55,508 nucleotides of DNA, from positions 1 through 55,508 of IMG/VR virus record IMGVR_UViG_3300050343_000179. One strand, given 5' to 3'. A program made the position numbers and the translations under genes. The DNA is from a virus. Below the pieces are notes generated by a model, which saw nothing but the letters and a program-made list of their open reading frames with translations, made no database searches and was not told the DNA's origin. This document shows positions 29,001 to 38,447 of the stretch, one piece after another; position 1 is the first letter of the stretch; each line of letters starts with the position of its first letter.

Positions 29001-31062
29001 CTTCGCCAGTAGTGCCATCAATACTGAACGTTCCGTCGCCAATCTCAAAGTCGCCCTTTTCGTTGATTGTTGCGCCAAATACCCTGCCGTTATTTAACTC
29101 AACGCGCTGATTAGCAGGAATCGGAACACCTCCGTTCCACGGCAGAGCATCGTAATTGGTCCCTGCCCCGACAAATTCCATCGTGTGCAGAGCACAAGAG
29201 ATTTGCGAACGAAGGCGGAAGTCAAGTTGTTGACCTACTGAGATCGGAGTGCGAAGACCACCGTTTACGGTGTTAAAAAAGTTCAGCCGATAGCCAGCAA
29301 GACTGGGGCTGTCTGCTGCGACAACATTGCCGCTTGCGTCAATCGGAACGCTACCTGTAATGATGTATGCGCCTTGTATTGGGCAAATAAAGTCAAGCCC
29401 AGACAAAACAGCAGAATCACCTGTGTTCGGCGTGTATCCAGTTGCGCTGAGAGTTGTAATGCCAGTCGTATAATCGTAGCTCGCAGAAGAAATGTTATAA
29501 GTGTTTCCGCTAATCGTTACTGTTCCGCCAGAAACGTACTCATGCGCATAAGAAAAAGAGTTCAACACGACTGTGAAGCTGTTACCAACCCCGGCAGTAA
29601 CGCCAACCGCATTTCCTGCCGAACCTGGCTGGCCAGCTGAAGGAAATGTTTGCCTGGGGAACATTAACTGACCAGGGTTAGGCCGTGACAAGGTGCCGAT
29701 TCGATTAGATGTGAGGCTTATGACTTCAGCTGTCAGTTCGCCTTGCCTTGTAAATTGATAGGTGCCAGACGCTGAACCAGTAATATCAACCGAAGCGCCT
29801 CCTTGGGTAAGGCTTACCTTGAAGTTGTTAGATGTCAGCCCAGATGAAATTACAAAATAAGTTGTGGCTTCTGCTAGACCTGCTGGCAGGGTTCCATCAG
29901 TCGCATTAAAAGTTAGCTGGTCATTTACTGCTAATGGATGCGCGTTTACCGTCGTAAAGGTGTCTGTATTTACATCAATTGTGACAGCAGCTTCCGCCCT
30001 GTCTGCTCCGTAGGACGCAATGCGAGCAGCCCCTGTGAAGTTAGGCAAGCGGCTGTATCCATCAGCGACTAAGCCTTGATCGCCAAAATCAGTCGTTCCA
30101 CCGCCGCTTAAGTTAGCCTGACCACCGGACTCTGCTTTAACATGAAACGTGCAAAATGTACCAAAAAATGATACTAATTGCGCGTATCCGTCAGACTTAA
30201 CTGAGCATCCAGGACCGCCTAAATTTACCTGCGTATAGCTATCCACCACCATTGAGCGAATAGGACTATTCGCCGCACACTTGTCACCATCAACTTCAAT
30301 GCCGCCGCCAGTATCACCAACAGAAACAGATCCAGCATTACCCGCATCATCTTCTGCCGTAATTGACGAGCAGTTTTGAATGTACGGAGACTTAAGGATG
30401 AACGCACCTAAGCCGCTTGCATTTAGTGGCGCAGCTGTGTTGTCCGCTTGTTCGTCGAACGAAATGGCCCATGACTGCTGGTTATTAGCAAGATCAGCCT
30501 GATGCCCAGCAAACTCAAGGCCCCACACCCAGAACCCGCTATCAACCTTGAAGAATCCGTTCATCTCCTGCCCCGCAGCAGGCTGAATCTTCACTTGACG
30601 AAGGGACTTCGCGAAAATTCCAACGTCCCTTGGAACGCGAAGCGGTAAAGACGCTTCCACGTAAGTTCCAGGGGCAACCTCGATTACGTCGCCAGGTTCT
30701 GCAGCCGCAATTGCAGCCGCAAACGTCAGCAGCGGTTCTTCTGGTGAGGTGCCGTTATTGCTGTCATTGGCTTTTGCATCTTTGCTGATATAGATTCGGC
30801 GGCTATCGCGTGCGCGTTTTGCTATTAATTCTTCAATAGTTATCTTCTTAGCTACACTGTTCGCCGTGTCGTAAATCGGCAGTAAATCAGAATTTACTGG
30901 ACTTGTGTAGAAATCAAGATCTGAAAAATCATAAAACGGCCCTTGCGGCCCTTGGGTTTGGACCTCGACAATCTTGCCCGTAGCATCAGTGACTTCAACA
31001 ATTTTGTTGGTGCCAGCACTAATTTCAACGATTGAAACGTTACATCCAGAGTCGCTGCTCAT
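26080..31062 (-). CDS. Giant tail fibre with 37-residue repeats
   Basis: A 1660-residue fibre. The N-terminus (SDLLPIYDTANSVAKKITIE) is the usual cyanophage fibre attachment segment. Residues about 95-330 look like a right-handed beta-helix (APGTYVEASLPLRVPRDVGI and similar). The middle has five copies of a 37-residue repeat, GATADQTDAEIKxAYENNAD followed by TNAFTDAEQTKLSGIEA, in clusters of three (near 28310-28670) and two (near 27570-27812). Then come a C1q-like domain, a short collagen-like run GVPGATGAPGADGADGPS and a terminal domain. ATG at 31062. Neighbours overlap by 1-4 bases. Confidence 0.88.
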   Translation of the reverse strand: MSSDSGCNVSIVEISAGTNKIVEVTDATGKIVEVQTQGPQGPFYDFSDLDFYTSPVNSDLLPIYDTANSVAKKITIEELIAKRARDSRRIYISKDAKANDSNNGTSPEEPLLTFAAAIAAAEPGDVIEVAPGTYVEASLPLRVPRDVGIFAKSLRQVKIQPAAGQEMNGFFKVDSGFWVWGLEFAGHQADLANNQQSWAISFDEQADNTAAPLNASGLGAFILKSPYIQNCSSITAEDDAGNAGSVSVGDTGGGIEVDGDKCAANSPIRSMVVDSYTQVNLGGPGCSVKSDGYAQLVSFFGTFCTFHVKAESGGQANLSGGGTTDFGDQGLVADGYSRLPNFTGAARIASYGADRAEAAVTIDVNTDTFTTVNAHPLAVNDQLTFNATDGTLPAGLAEATTYFVISSGLTSNNFKVSLTQGGASVDITGSASGTYQFTRQGELTAEVISLTSNRIGTLSRPNPGQLMFPRQTFPSAGQPGSAGNAVGVTAGVGNSFTVVLNSFSYAHEYVSGGTVTISGNTYNISSASYDYTTGITTLSATGYTPNTGDSAVLSGLDFICPIQGAYIITGSVPIDASGNVVAADSPSLAGYRLNFFNTVNGGLRTPISVGQQLDFRLRSQISCALHTMEFVGAGTNYDALPWNGGVPIPANQRVELNNGRVFGATINEKGDFEIGDGTFSIDGTTGEATINTSQFNISGLNFIGPFSRNGGFSTVGVQLKEISANTSLIASTGAADGNTVPTQSAVKAYVDSTTVQSVDLSAPTGFTSTGGPITGSGTLDLGYDTGYQGYLTAESTKLAGIEAGATADQTDAEIKVAYENNADTNAFTDTEQSKLSGIEANATQDQTAAEIKTAYESNSDTNVFTDAEQTKLTGIESGATADQTASEIKTAYESNSDTNAFTDAEQTKLSGVEAGAQVNVATNLSYANNTRILSSSTGADATIPLAVAAGDAGLLTGSDKTQLDNLSTNLAGKANLVGGKLAVSELPDLAITEFKGTVASQAAMLAITGELGDWVVRSDEGKVYVITGSDPAQIGSWTALSYPASDVLSVNGLTGTVTLDADDISDTSTTNKYTTAAEISKLSGIESGATADQTDTEIKTAYENNADTNAFTDAEKTKLTGIEAGATADQSASEIKTAYESNADTNAFTDAEQTKLSGIASGAEVNVQANWNETNSGSDAFIQNKPTIPTAYTDSDVDTHLNTSTASNGEVLSWTGTDYDWVVQSGGSGNTDLSYTASTRVIASSTGTDATLPLMSTGDAGLVPASGGGTTNFLRADGTFAAPAGGGAVDSVNTQTGAVVLDADDISDASTTNKYTTAGDITKLAGIQAGAEVNVDTNLSYTDATRVLTSSTGTNTTLPLMSSANAGLVPASGGGTANFLRADGTFAAQGSGSFGTAIYTGPATALGADSTSYTTVNVATAVGTPSGFFSNSAGEITLSAAGTYLATCTVVITGTTGNYRWTGELNIGQAPNGSSAFGELGSVKGGYIRSNSGSNHTYITITRVVTTTDSDDLIRFQLKKINTVSGNATYVVNNSTIQIVRLDGVPGATGAPGADGADGPSDIPQNSQTSAYTLVAGDNGKHINTTTGGVTVPSGVFSAGNVVSIYNDSGSDQTITQGSSVTLRFAGSAAIGNRTLAQYGLCTVLCVGSNEFVISGAGLS

Positions 31063-31397
31063 GCCGTGTAACCTTCCTGAACAAGAACACTTCCTGCCAC
31101 ATAATACTCCTTTAATCCGTCCGGGTTGGTCAAAAGCACGTCATAGCTTGACCCGGTAGGAATCAGCTGTGACTGATCATCTGTTAAAAGTATCTTAAAT
31201 TTGCCATTTGGCTTATCAAGATATTCCACAGTAAAATCAACATATTTTTTGGTTCTTTTCGTATTCCACGCCTCAGCCTCAGCAGTCCAGCCTGTCAGGT
31301 CGACAGGCGTGCTGTTGCTGTCTTTTATCTGAAAAGTCAAATCAAAATCTGACCTGCGCCTAAGCGTAATGTCGTACTTGCCTGGAAGTATTGCCAT
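31059..31397 (-). CDS. Virion protein with beta-sandwich (BppU-like N-domain pattern)
   Basis: A 112-residue protein. PGKYDITLRRRSDFDLTFQI, VDLTGWTAEAEAW and FKILLTDDQSQLIPTGSSYD match the short N-terminal domain of baseplate or fibre proteins, in which a strand pair is followed by L-T-G-W-T. It overlaps the giant fibre start by 4 bases and may attach it to the tail tip. ATG at 31397. Confidence 0.65.
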   Translation of the reverse strand: MAILPGKYDITLRRRSDFDLTFQIKDSNSTPVDLTGWTAEAEAWNTKRTKKYVDFTVEYLDKPNGKFKILLTDDQSQLIPTGSSYDVLLTNPDGLKEYYVAGSVLVQEGYTA

Positions 31398-31421
31398 GGC
31401 ATTTCTTGTGGACTTGTTGTT

Positions 31422-31550
31422 TTATTTTAGCGGGTCTGGCTTTCCGCTCAATATGGTCACCGCTCGCTTGTAAAACATGCAGTCAGTTTTGCCTGCTTTT
31501 TCAAGGGCGGCTTTTACCTTTCGCCAATTCTCGTAAGTGTGTGAGTTCAT
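31422..31550 (-). CDS. Conserved 42-residue phage protein
   Basis: MNSHTYENWRKVKAALEKAG, then KTDCMFYKRAVTILSGKPDP. I recall almost identical short proteins (M-N-S-H-T-Y-x-N-W...YKRA) in cyanophages near the fibre genes. It overlaps the neighbouring stop by one base (TAATG). Function unknown. Confidence 0.7.
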   Translation of the reverse strand: MNSHTYENWRKVKAALEKAGKTDCMFYKRAVTILSGKPDPLK

Positions 31551-31798
31551 TACTCCTCTTCGACAGGTGTGAGTGACGCTTGATGCGCAGCAACAACATC
31601 CGAAGTCCAGACTGCTGCAGCTACGTCTTGAACCTCTTGCACTTCACCGGAGACATCATCACCGGGTTGGAAGACGGAACGGTGATAGGACCGACCTACT
31701 TCAACATCATCCTTGAGGACGATATCAGCACGACGAACACCAATGGATAGGTCTTCGTTTACTTCAATCTTGTAAGCTTGCTTTTCCGTGAAAGCCAT
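31550..31798 (-). CDS. Hypothetical 82-residue virion-cluster protein
   Basis: MAFTEKQAYKIEVNEDLSIG, then VRRADIVLKDDVEVGRSYHR and an acidic Val-rich end. The pattern of short strands (YKIEVNED-SIGVRRADIVLKDD-EV) is a common phage protein type positioned between tail fibres, of unknown function. ATG at 31798, with a hairpin CCCAC/GTGGG upstream in the leader. Confidence 0.65.
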   Translation of the reverse strand: MAFTEKQAYKIEVNEDLSIGVRRADIVLKDDVEVGRSYHRSVFQPGDDVSGEVQEVQDVAAAVWTSDVVAAHQASLTPVEEE

Positions 31799-31874
31799 TT
31801 TAGGAACCCACGACTGTGGGAGACAGGTTTAATAGTTTTCGTAGTTTATGGACAGTTGCGGTCTGTTGATTTGA

Positions 31875-33221
31875 TTAATTTGTGTAATAAGATACAGATC
31901 CTCTGAAAGATTTAGTGCCAGTATATCCAGAAGGAGGCTCACCCCTAAGAGTTGTACCAGAAATAACAAAATTAAAAGTATTAGCTTCTAGAGTTGTACT
32001 ACTTACAAGACATCCACCACCTTGATTGAAAGAAGCAGGAGCAAAAGGCAGGCTAAGTCTAACTTTCTGATTTGAAACACTGTAATCAATATCAGCTTGA
32101 AAAATCAAAGTGACTAATTTACCAACTTTGACATACTGTGAACTATAAAGAGTTACAGCAGTTTGAGAAGAGCCATCATCTGCGGTAATGGTTGCAGTCC
32201 AAGTTCCCTCTTCATATTCATCAATCGTGTTAGCAGCAGCAGTGCCGCCGATTGATACGGAGCCTGCAAACGTAGCCGAGCCATCATAATTCAATTTTGT
32301 AACTTCACTTCCGTTATATTTAAGATTAATGGCAACTCTGCTACTACCACCCGCTGTGTTGTCTGAGCCTAAAGTAAATGACGCAAAACCTGTATTTTGC
32401 TGTAACTTTCCTTCTGAATTAGTACCCAGTGCAGATGTCGCGAATCGTCTAGCTTGTACTGTTGAACTGCTCTGAGTACCGCCTGTAAGTGTGACATTAT
32501 TAGCAAACTCAGCCGCTCCTGTGCTGTAAATAAGGACGTTTCTAGTAGTACCGTTATAACCTTGTATTATTGTGCCGTTGTTACCTCCAGATCGTTGAAT
32601 TACGATGCCACCGTTATTTTTAAGTAAGCTTCCGTCGCCGGTACTTTGATTTGTATTAAGAGTGCCTTGAGTAATACCACCAGCAAACGTAGCCGAGCCG
32701 TCACCATTGAGGGAGAAAGTTCTGACGTTTCCATTGTACCCAGAAACATATCTGCTACTAGAAGTGGCACCCGCTGGACGTTGTACTAATACGTTGCCTG
32801 CGTTACTTAAAGTAACACCTGCCTTATCAGTAGCAGTTGTAGAGGCTTCACCTGCTTCAACAGAGCCAGCAAACTCAGCCGTGCCATTAGCATTCAGCGA
32901 AATATTCGGCGAGGCAGGTAACGTTCCGCCGATTGATACGGAGTTAGAGAACTGAGCCGAGCCACTGCCGTTAACAAGCAGGCGCTGAGTACCATTAGTT
33001 GTAATTGCAATCTCATTAACTCCAGGCTGATAAATACCCGTATTATTGTCGCCATCAAAACTAAGCGAAGGCGCAGCAGCACTACCCGTTCCAGCATTCT
33101 CCAGCAGATCCGCAATGCTGACTTTCTTGGTCAGATTACCGCCAACGTCAACAATCGGAAGCACATCGGTACTAACCGGATCTGTGTAAGCAGCCAGATC
33201 AGTAATTTTGATGTCAGCCAT
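31875..33221 (-). CDS. Tail fibre protein with repeated beta units
   Basis: A 448-residue fibre. The N-terminus MADIKITDLAAYTDPVSTDV is the typical cyanophage fibre start (KITDLxxYxxPxxTDVLPIVDV). The body is made of repeated short units around SATFAGSVSIGG, AEFAGSV and GSAQFSNSV, suggesting a beta-helix shaft. The C-terminal 100 residues (TITADDGSSQTAVTLYSSQY...) look like a compact receptor-binding tip. ATG at 33221. Confidence 0.8.
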   Translation of the reverse strand: MADIKITDLAAYTDPVSTDVLPIVDVGGNLTKKVSIADLLENAGTGSAAAPSLSFDGDNNTGIYQPGVNEIAITTNGTQRLLVNGSGSAQFSNSVSIGGTLPASPNISLNANGTAEFAGSVEAGEASTTATDKAGVTLSNAGNVLVQRPAGATSSSRYVSGYNGNVRTFSLNGDGSATFAGGITQGTLNTNQSTGDGSLLKNNGGIVIQRSGGNNGTIIQGYNGTTRNVLIYSTGAAEFANNVTLTGGTQSSSTVQARRFATSALGTNSEGKLQQNTGFASFTLGSDNTAGGSSRVAINLKYNGSEVTKLNYDGSATFAGSVSIGGTAAANTIDEYEEGTWTATITADDGSSQTAVTLYSSQYVKVGKLVTLIFQADIDYSVSNQKVRLSLPFAPASFNQGGGCLVSSTTLEANTFNFVISGTTLRGEPPSGYTGTKSFRGSVSYYTN

Positions 33222-33277
33222 TCGCTTGCTACGGTGGGTTCTACTGTAAGCCTAGCTCTAGTCAAGCTTTATCGAAA

Positions 33278-33300
33278 GGACACGGACATTCGCCGTGCCC
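33278..33300 (-). terminator. Possible terminator between fibre genes
   Basis: On the minus strand GGGCACGG-CGAATGT-CCGTGTCC forms an 8-bp stem with one G-U pair, followed by TTTCG. The short T-run makes it weak. The motif TAGTCAAGCTT occurs on both sides (33260 and 33308), suggesting a duplication. Confidence 0.45.
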
Positions 33301-33309
33301 CTATTGTAG

Positions 33310-33477
33310 TCAAGCTTCGGTAACTGTTCCGCCAGCAGCAACAAACTCTTCCAGCAAGTCGTGCAGGTAATTGTGAGCTTCATTTAGTGAATCTGGATAG
33401 GTTGCCCATCCAGTGCCATCATCAAACTGTACGCGGATAAGGCCCGTTTGATCAGATTCTGCTGAAACAACTTTCAT
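33310..33477 (-). CDS. Hypothetical 55-residue protein between fibre genes
   Basis: MKVVSAESDQTGLIRVQFDD, then GTGWATYPDSLNEAHNYLHD, then LLEEFVAAGGTVTEA. A beta hairpin followed by a helix; the composition is clearly protein-like and the frame fills the gap between two fibre genes. Unknown function. Confidence 0.65.
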   Translation of the reverse strand: MKVVSAESDQTGLIRVQFDDGTGWATYPDSLNEAHNYLHDLLEEFVAAGGTVTEA

Positions 33478-33508
33478 AGCGATGCCCCTTACTAAGTCTC
33501 TATTGTAA

Positions 33509-36500
33509 TCAGGCTTTAGTCGTAATTATCAGGCCGTGGGCAGCGTGCTGGTTGATCTCGTTAGAAGCTACACCACCATTAAGCCGCATTTTGTATAAAT
33601 AGTAAATATCGTGCATACCTGAACCCAAAGTCCTTGCCCATTGCGAACCAGCGGTATCATTCATGCCTATCGTTTCACCGTAAAAAGCATCATCTGGTGG
33701 TGATGAAACTGAGTCAATGCCTGGTGCTACATAGCAAAATGAATAATCAGTTGGCCAATTGCTTCCCTGATAATTTGAATAGATGTCCAGGAAAGCCGTT
33801 ACCAGTGTTTCGCTAGCTTGCACAAATGAGCAGCGAGGGGTTGTTGGATAAACACTGGCTGGCACTGTACTCCAGGCTGAACTCACAACACCCCAAGAGT
33901 TGCCAAAGAAGTAACGGCTACTTACGTCATAGAGGTTATACAGGTTTGCGATATACACCCTTGGGTAATTAGCTGAATTTGCGCCTGTAATTACTCCCCC
34001 TAAACTAACAATGCTGTTTCCTGCTGATGTAGTGCGTATCACTCCGATCAGTCGTTTGGTTGCCTCGCCATTTTTAACCAGGATTCCATCTTGATTGCCT
34101 CTTGCAGGCGGTGTTCGGTCACCGGACCACGCCGTATACTCCAACGCAAATGTTCCGTTGAGGGAATCAGTTGGATTTGTGTCGTAGAGATAAACGTCGT
34201 AATTTGTATTGGCTACATTTGCCGTCGCCAAGCTAAACGAAAGTACGCTGCTAAAGCGTCGGACGCGCCACCGCCTGGTGATGTTGTCGTACAACGCAAG
34301 TTCATTTCCGCTGTATGGGTGCAGGTAAACCGTGCTACCGCTTTGATTGCTATCCAGGATTGCGCTGGTGGAGCTAAGACTGATCCGGCAGTTGACTACA
34401 GATTTAACTGCATCCCCCAGCGCTTCAATCAACGTGGCGGGGCTGATTGCTAGGTCATTACGCACAAAAGCTTGAGCTTCTGATGCTGTAGCGAGACGAA
34501 TCACGCCCTCTTGCGTTTGGGTGGAAAGCGGCAATTCAGGTAACGGTCCACCAAATGGCCCCATGCTGATTTTATCTACAGTGGCTAGATAGGGCTTAGA
34601 ACCGCTCTCTTGCCATGTGGGCCTGCCAACGACTTCAGCACTGGTTAGATTTAACTGGGAATTAACAGCTAAATTGTCAACAGAAAGGTTCTCGTAATAG
34701 GTAGGGAAATCAATTGTGTAGTCATCACTTCCTAGCTGATCAACACTTAAAACTGATCCGGTTGCTAGATCTTCTAATCCTCGGTTATTGACAAGGAACC
34801 CCTCTTGGTTAAAACCAGATGCGTAAACTCGTCCGCCGTTTTGATGCGTGAAGTAATAAGTAAAGCGGTTAATGTTGCCCAGCTCTTGCTGGTACTGAGG
34901 CATGGCCTTGGTGTAGTTTAAATAACCGGCCCATTCCCAAGCGTGGCCAAACAATCTAATAATGCTGGGGCGACGGAACTCTAGTGGCCAATTTGCCCAC
35001 GAAGTTGCAGCTCCGCTTGGTGGCGCAATGCCATCTAACTGCGTTCCAGGGTTACGGTCGCGGTCGTCAAATGCTCGTGGCAGCAGAATTGTGTGTGCAT
35101 CGCTGTCGCTAAAACCTATGCTCACAAGAAACGAATGTATCCCCAGGTAATCAGTGGCCGTGCGGTATTGATTAATAATTAGCGGGTCAGTGCTCCATAC
35201 GGTCGCTAAGTCATAGCCACAAGTTACGGATGTCCCACTTCCATCAGTGTCATTGTCAAAAGCAATTTCTGGCTGTGCATTAGGCAGGAAATCTTCGTTG
35301 TTATAAGCCTGTTCCATGTGGACGAATGCTTCTTGCCATTCGCTATCTAGGAATGAGGTATCAGTTGTTTCCTTAACGCACATATAGTGCTTTCCGTTTG
35401 CCGTAGCATTGTCGCCAGGACGGTAATACTGTCCAGCAGTCCACGGTGCCGCAGGATTTTGACGACGTAATACAACACTCGCGGTTCTCTTCACGCCAGC
35501 GCCACTGGCTGGTTCGCCACCGACTTGCAAAACTGTAAGTATTTTGGTGTTTGGGATTCCTGAGGTTGGCGTTTGCGCTACATAATCCCGAACAGGTAAA
35601 CGGCACTGATTATTCGTGTTGTTTAAAATTAAACTGAAGCGTCTTGCCTCGCTAGAACGGTTATCTCGCAAACGGCGGATGTAAACTCTCCGGCCTGCAA
35701 GTGATGGATAGTATTGGCCTGTTGGTACTCCTGAAGGTGCCAAAATAGCTTGACCAGGCTGAATGCCGTCTTCGTTTTCAACGGTCCCCAAGAAATTTAA
35801 CTTGTCAGGATCAGTTACGTCCCAAGTGCTAGCAGGCAGCTGTACTCTGTAGTCAGCGCCTGTAGGATTCTCAATCCATAGCCAAGATCCTTGGCGAAAC
35901 GTGTAATCCCGTTCACGTAAAATATTGGGTTCGCCAGGTGTTACAACACTTTCTTCTAAAGACTCACCCAAGTTGAACCAATTTTGGCTTTGGATTGCAG
36001 CATCGGTTTGACCGTCAGCAACATCACCAACATAGATTTTAACTACGTTTCCTCTTTTTTCTGCGAGGTTGCTTGCAACACGTAAACGTCCCGTCGTCCA
36101 GTCCTGGTCATTATTAAACGCATATGTTCTATAGTCTTCGGATAAAGCCGCACAGCCACCGAAATTACTATTGCTGTTAGTAATAGTCAATTCACCGCCT
36201 GATTGAGTCCAATGGTGAACCCCTTGTCCGATAGCGAATACACTTACCTCTTGAATAACAGCGTTATTAATTGCACGAATATGAAACGATCTGCGGTCGG
36301 GGTTCATCCTGATGTTGTCAGGCGATGCGTTGATATACGTCGTGTAGTTAGCAACTGTTCCCCATGCCCCACTGGAATACAGCTGCCAGCAGCCCATGTC
36401 CTGCTGGAGGGACACAGATGTGAACTGAGCAATCACCATGCTGCGGAAGCCTTCTGGCTTGTTCCCGTTCGCAAAAACACCGCCCATGCCCCACACTGAG

Positions 36501-37426
36501 CGGACACTTGTGTTGTAGATATATGGGCTCGCAGAACCTACGGTGTCTGTGGCTGACGTAGGGGTGCTGGGTAACGGTCCAACAATTTGATATTCCGTTT
36601 CGCTTGAAACCGTATTGCTTGCAGATAGGTCAGCAGCCGCAAAACTTGCCAGAATTTTTTGATAAAACAAATCAAGTTCGGCTTGGCTGCAAAATTCAAA
36701 ACAATGCAGCAAATGGTGACTGTGGGTAGCGTTTAACTGGTCCTTGAACGTAAAACCATAGTAGTAACCTGTTCCACTGACTTTAAAAATTGATCTTCGG
36801 TTGCTGTAATCTGCTGCTTCGTTAGCAGATGCTGGTACAGCATTGGGGCGCAACAGTGTTTTACGTAGATCCAGGCTGACGACGCTGCACCCTCTGGGCA
36901 GTATCACCCCGCCCGATGGATCGTTAAAGCTAATCAGATCTGCATCAGTTGGTTCATAGGAACTGCTCCTTGCCGGGAAGTCGGCAGGGCTAAATGTCTT
37001 ACCATCGTCGTTCAGGACAATATACTCACCCGGCGCAACAACAATTGAAACCAGGGCACGGTCTTTCTGGCGTTGTGTAGTGAACCAGTCGCGGCTGGTG
37101 ATAATGGCTGCTTCAATCGCCGCGCGGTTAATGGTTTTAAATGGCCGCGCCTCGGAATATCCGCATTCAAGTTTTTGCAGGCTTATACGCCGCTCGATTT
37201 CAACTTCGGTTGCTTGGTACGCTCCACCAACAAAGGTATCTTGTCCGGTATACCCATTTACATAAAGAACATATGGAGCAGACAGTGGGTCTGACGGCAA
37301 ATCCGCGTTACCAGCTAACTGCCTCAGTTCATCTGCGACTAGATCCACCTGCCCACGAAACTGAGCCTGGGTGGTATCAATATGTCCCAAAGAACCAGCT
37401 TGGCCCGCACGGCTGATCTCAGTCAC
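33509..37426 (-). CDS. Large tail fibre/spike protein
   Basis: A 1305-residue virion protein. The N-terminus (ISRAGQAGSLGHIDTTQAQF) and the beginning of the body, LQKLECGYSEARPFKTINRA and IVVAPGEYIVLNDDGKTF, are typical of the large fibres of cyanophages. They carry a pectate-lyase-like beta-helix region in the first third (GVILPRGCSVVSLDLRKTLL). The C-terminal region contains a beta-sandwich tip (YPRVYIANLYNLYDVSSRYF...). GTG start at 37426. Receptor recognition is the likely role. Confidence 0.8.
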   Translation of the reverse strand: MTEISRAGQAGSLGHIDTTQAQFRGQVDLVADELRQLAGNADLPSDPLSAPYVLYVNGYTGQDTFVGGAYQATEVEIERRISLQKLECGYSEARPFKTINRAAIEAAIITSRDWFTTQRQKDRALVSIVVAPGEYIVLNDDGKTFSPADFPARSSSYEPTDADLISFNDPSGGVILPRGCSVVSLDLRKTLLRPNAVPASANEAADYSNRRSIFKVSGTGYYYGFTFKDQLNATHSHHLLHCFEFCSQAELDLFYQKILASFAAADLSASNTVSSETEYQIVGPLPSTPTSATDTVGSASPYIYNTSVRSVWGMGGVFANGNKPEGFRSMVIAQFTSVSLQQDMGCWQLYSSGAWGTVANYTTYINASPDNIRMNPDRRSFHIRAINNAVIQEVSVFAIGQGVHHWTQSGGELTITNSNSNFGGCAALSEDYRTYAFNNDQDWTTGRLRVASNLAEKRGNVVKIYVGDVADGQTDAAIQSQNWFNLGESLEESVVTPGEPNILRERDYTFRQGSWLWIENPTGADYRVQLPASTWDVTDPDKLNFLGTVENEDGIQPGQAILAPSGVPTGQYYPSLAGRRVYIRRLRDNRSSEARRFSLILNNTNNQCRLPVRDYVAQTPTSGIPNTKILTVLQVGGEPASGAGVKRTASVVLRRQNPAAPWTAGQYYRPGDNATANGKHYMCVKETTDTSFLDSEWQEAFVHMEQAYNNEDFLPNAQPEIAFDNDTDGSGTSVTCGYDLATVWSTDPLIINQYRTATDYLGIHSFLVSIGFSDSDAHTILLPRAFDDRDRNPGTQLDGIAPPSGAATSWANWPLEFRRPSIIRLFGHAWEWAGYLNYTKAMPQYQQELGNINRFTYYFTHQNGGRVYASGFNQEGFLVNNRGLEDLATGSVLSVDQLGSDDYTIDFPTYYENLSVDNLAVNSQLNLTSAEVVGRPTWQESGSKPYLATVDKISMGPFGGPLPELPLSTQTQEGVIRLATASEAQAFVRNDLAISPATLIEALGDAVKSVVNCRISLSSTSAILDSNQSGSTVYLHPYSGNELALYDNITRRWRVRRFSSVLSFSLATANVANTNYDVYLYDTNPTDSLNGTFALEYTAWSGDRTPPARGNQDGILVKNGEATKRLIGVIRTTSAGNSIVSLGGVITGANSANYPRVYIANLYNLYDVSSRYFFGNSWGVVSSAWSTVPASVYPTTPRCSFVQASETLVTAFLDIYSNYQGSNWPTDYSFCYVAPGIDSVSSPPDDAFYGETIGMNDTAGSQWARTLGSGMHDIYYLYKMRLNGGVASNEINQHAAHGLIITTKA

Positions 37427-37436
37427 GTTTTTAGAA

Positions 37437-38447
37437 TCAGGATGTTACCAATAGTTTAATGTCTTCTGTCGTCACAAACTGCACAGTGCCTGCCACGATT
37501 TCCGCCGGGCGCAGGTTTACGGCGCTAGCAGTGACCAAGATGTTGGCTTCATAGTACAGACCGCCTTGGATCGATCCGTTAATATCGCCACAGCTACCTC
37601 CTCTGTCAACCATCCAGAATTGTGCAGTAGCTTCGCATCCTTTCTCCGTCATCATCAGTAATTGGAACAGCGCAAGGCCGCTGTCCTTTTCGTTGGTGTA
37701 ACACTTACGGTCGATGAGAAACTCAGCAGAACCGCCACCCGTGACCAACGACTTGACTGCATTGCCGAATTTTTCTGATACGGAGGTAGTCTCTACGCTT
37801 GGAGCATTTAATTCAAGCGACCATTGAGCAAGGTCACAAAGTTGCTGCCAAGCCGCTTCATACGGGGAAACAGTAACGTCCCCCGCAACAGAGAATAGAT
37901 TAATCCGGTTAGGCAGACACCCAGCAAGGGCATCGCATCGTTCAAGGTAAAAGCTTACGCGGTCCAAACTGTCGATGTGTATGTAATATTCACCAGAGGC
38001 GCAAGGCGGAATGACGTTACCCACAGAAGTGTCACCTTCGCGTGAATAAAACTGCGAAGCGTCACCCACAGTTGTCGAAGCAAAAAAATCGTCACCAGAC
38101 TGAGTAATAAGCTGATCTCCTGCTTGAGTTACAACAAACCCGTCGCCGTCAGGATACTGTTCTGTTGAAGTTTTATAAAACCTGTCGCTGTTGCTGCTTA
38201 TTTGGGTTCTGTTTGGTCCTAAAAACCAGTTACTCCCGTAATAACTTGCATATCCGTCAACCCTTGGAGGAAACGGGCCCGTTGCTGTCGGTAAGCAGTC
38301 AACAGTTACACGATCTCCATTCCAATAGCCTGATTTAGACGCAGTGTAAAGGTTGTTTCCGACATCCAAAGCCGAGTCTGAAATAATAAACAACTCCGGG
38401 GCTGCTCGTTTTAAAAGCAGCTTTCCGCCAACACCAAGTACAGCCAT
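37437..38447 (-). CDS. Putative minor tail protein
   Basis: A 336-residue beta-rich protein, MAVLGVGGKLLLKRAAPELF at the N-terminus and segments such as SYYGSNWFLGPNRTQISSNS. It resembles tail-tip or adhesion-associated proteins encoded next to the hub in cyanophages. It overlaps the following gene by a base (TAATG). The exact role is unknown. Adjacent genes 38447-39216 look like tail-tube-fold and cap proteins, supporting a tail-tip assignment. Confidence 0.6.
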   Translation of the reverse strand: MAVLGVGGKLLLKRAAPELFIISDSALDVGNNLYTASKSGYWNGDRVTVDCLPTATGPFPPRVDGYASYYGSNWFLGPNRTQISSNSDRFYKTSTEQYPDGDGFVVTQAGDQLITQSGDDFFASTTVGDASQFYSREGDTSVGNVIPPCASGEYYIHIDSLDRVSFYLERCDALAGCLPNRINLFSVAGDVTVSPYEAAWQQLCDLAQWSLELNAPSVETTSVSEKFGNAVKSLVTGGGSAEFLIDRKCYTNEKDSGLALFQLLMMTEKGCEATAQFWMVDRGGSCGDINGSIQGGLYYEANILVTASAVNLRPAEIVAGTVQFVTTEDIKLLVTS

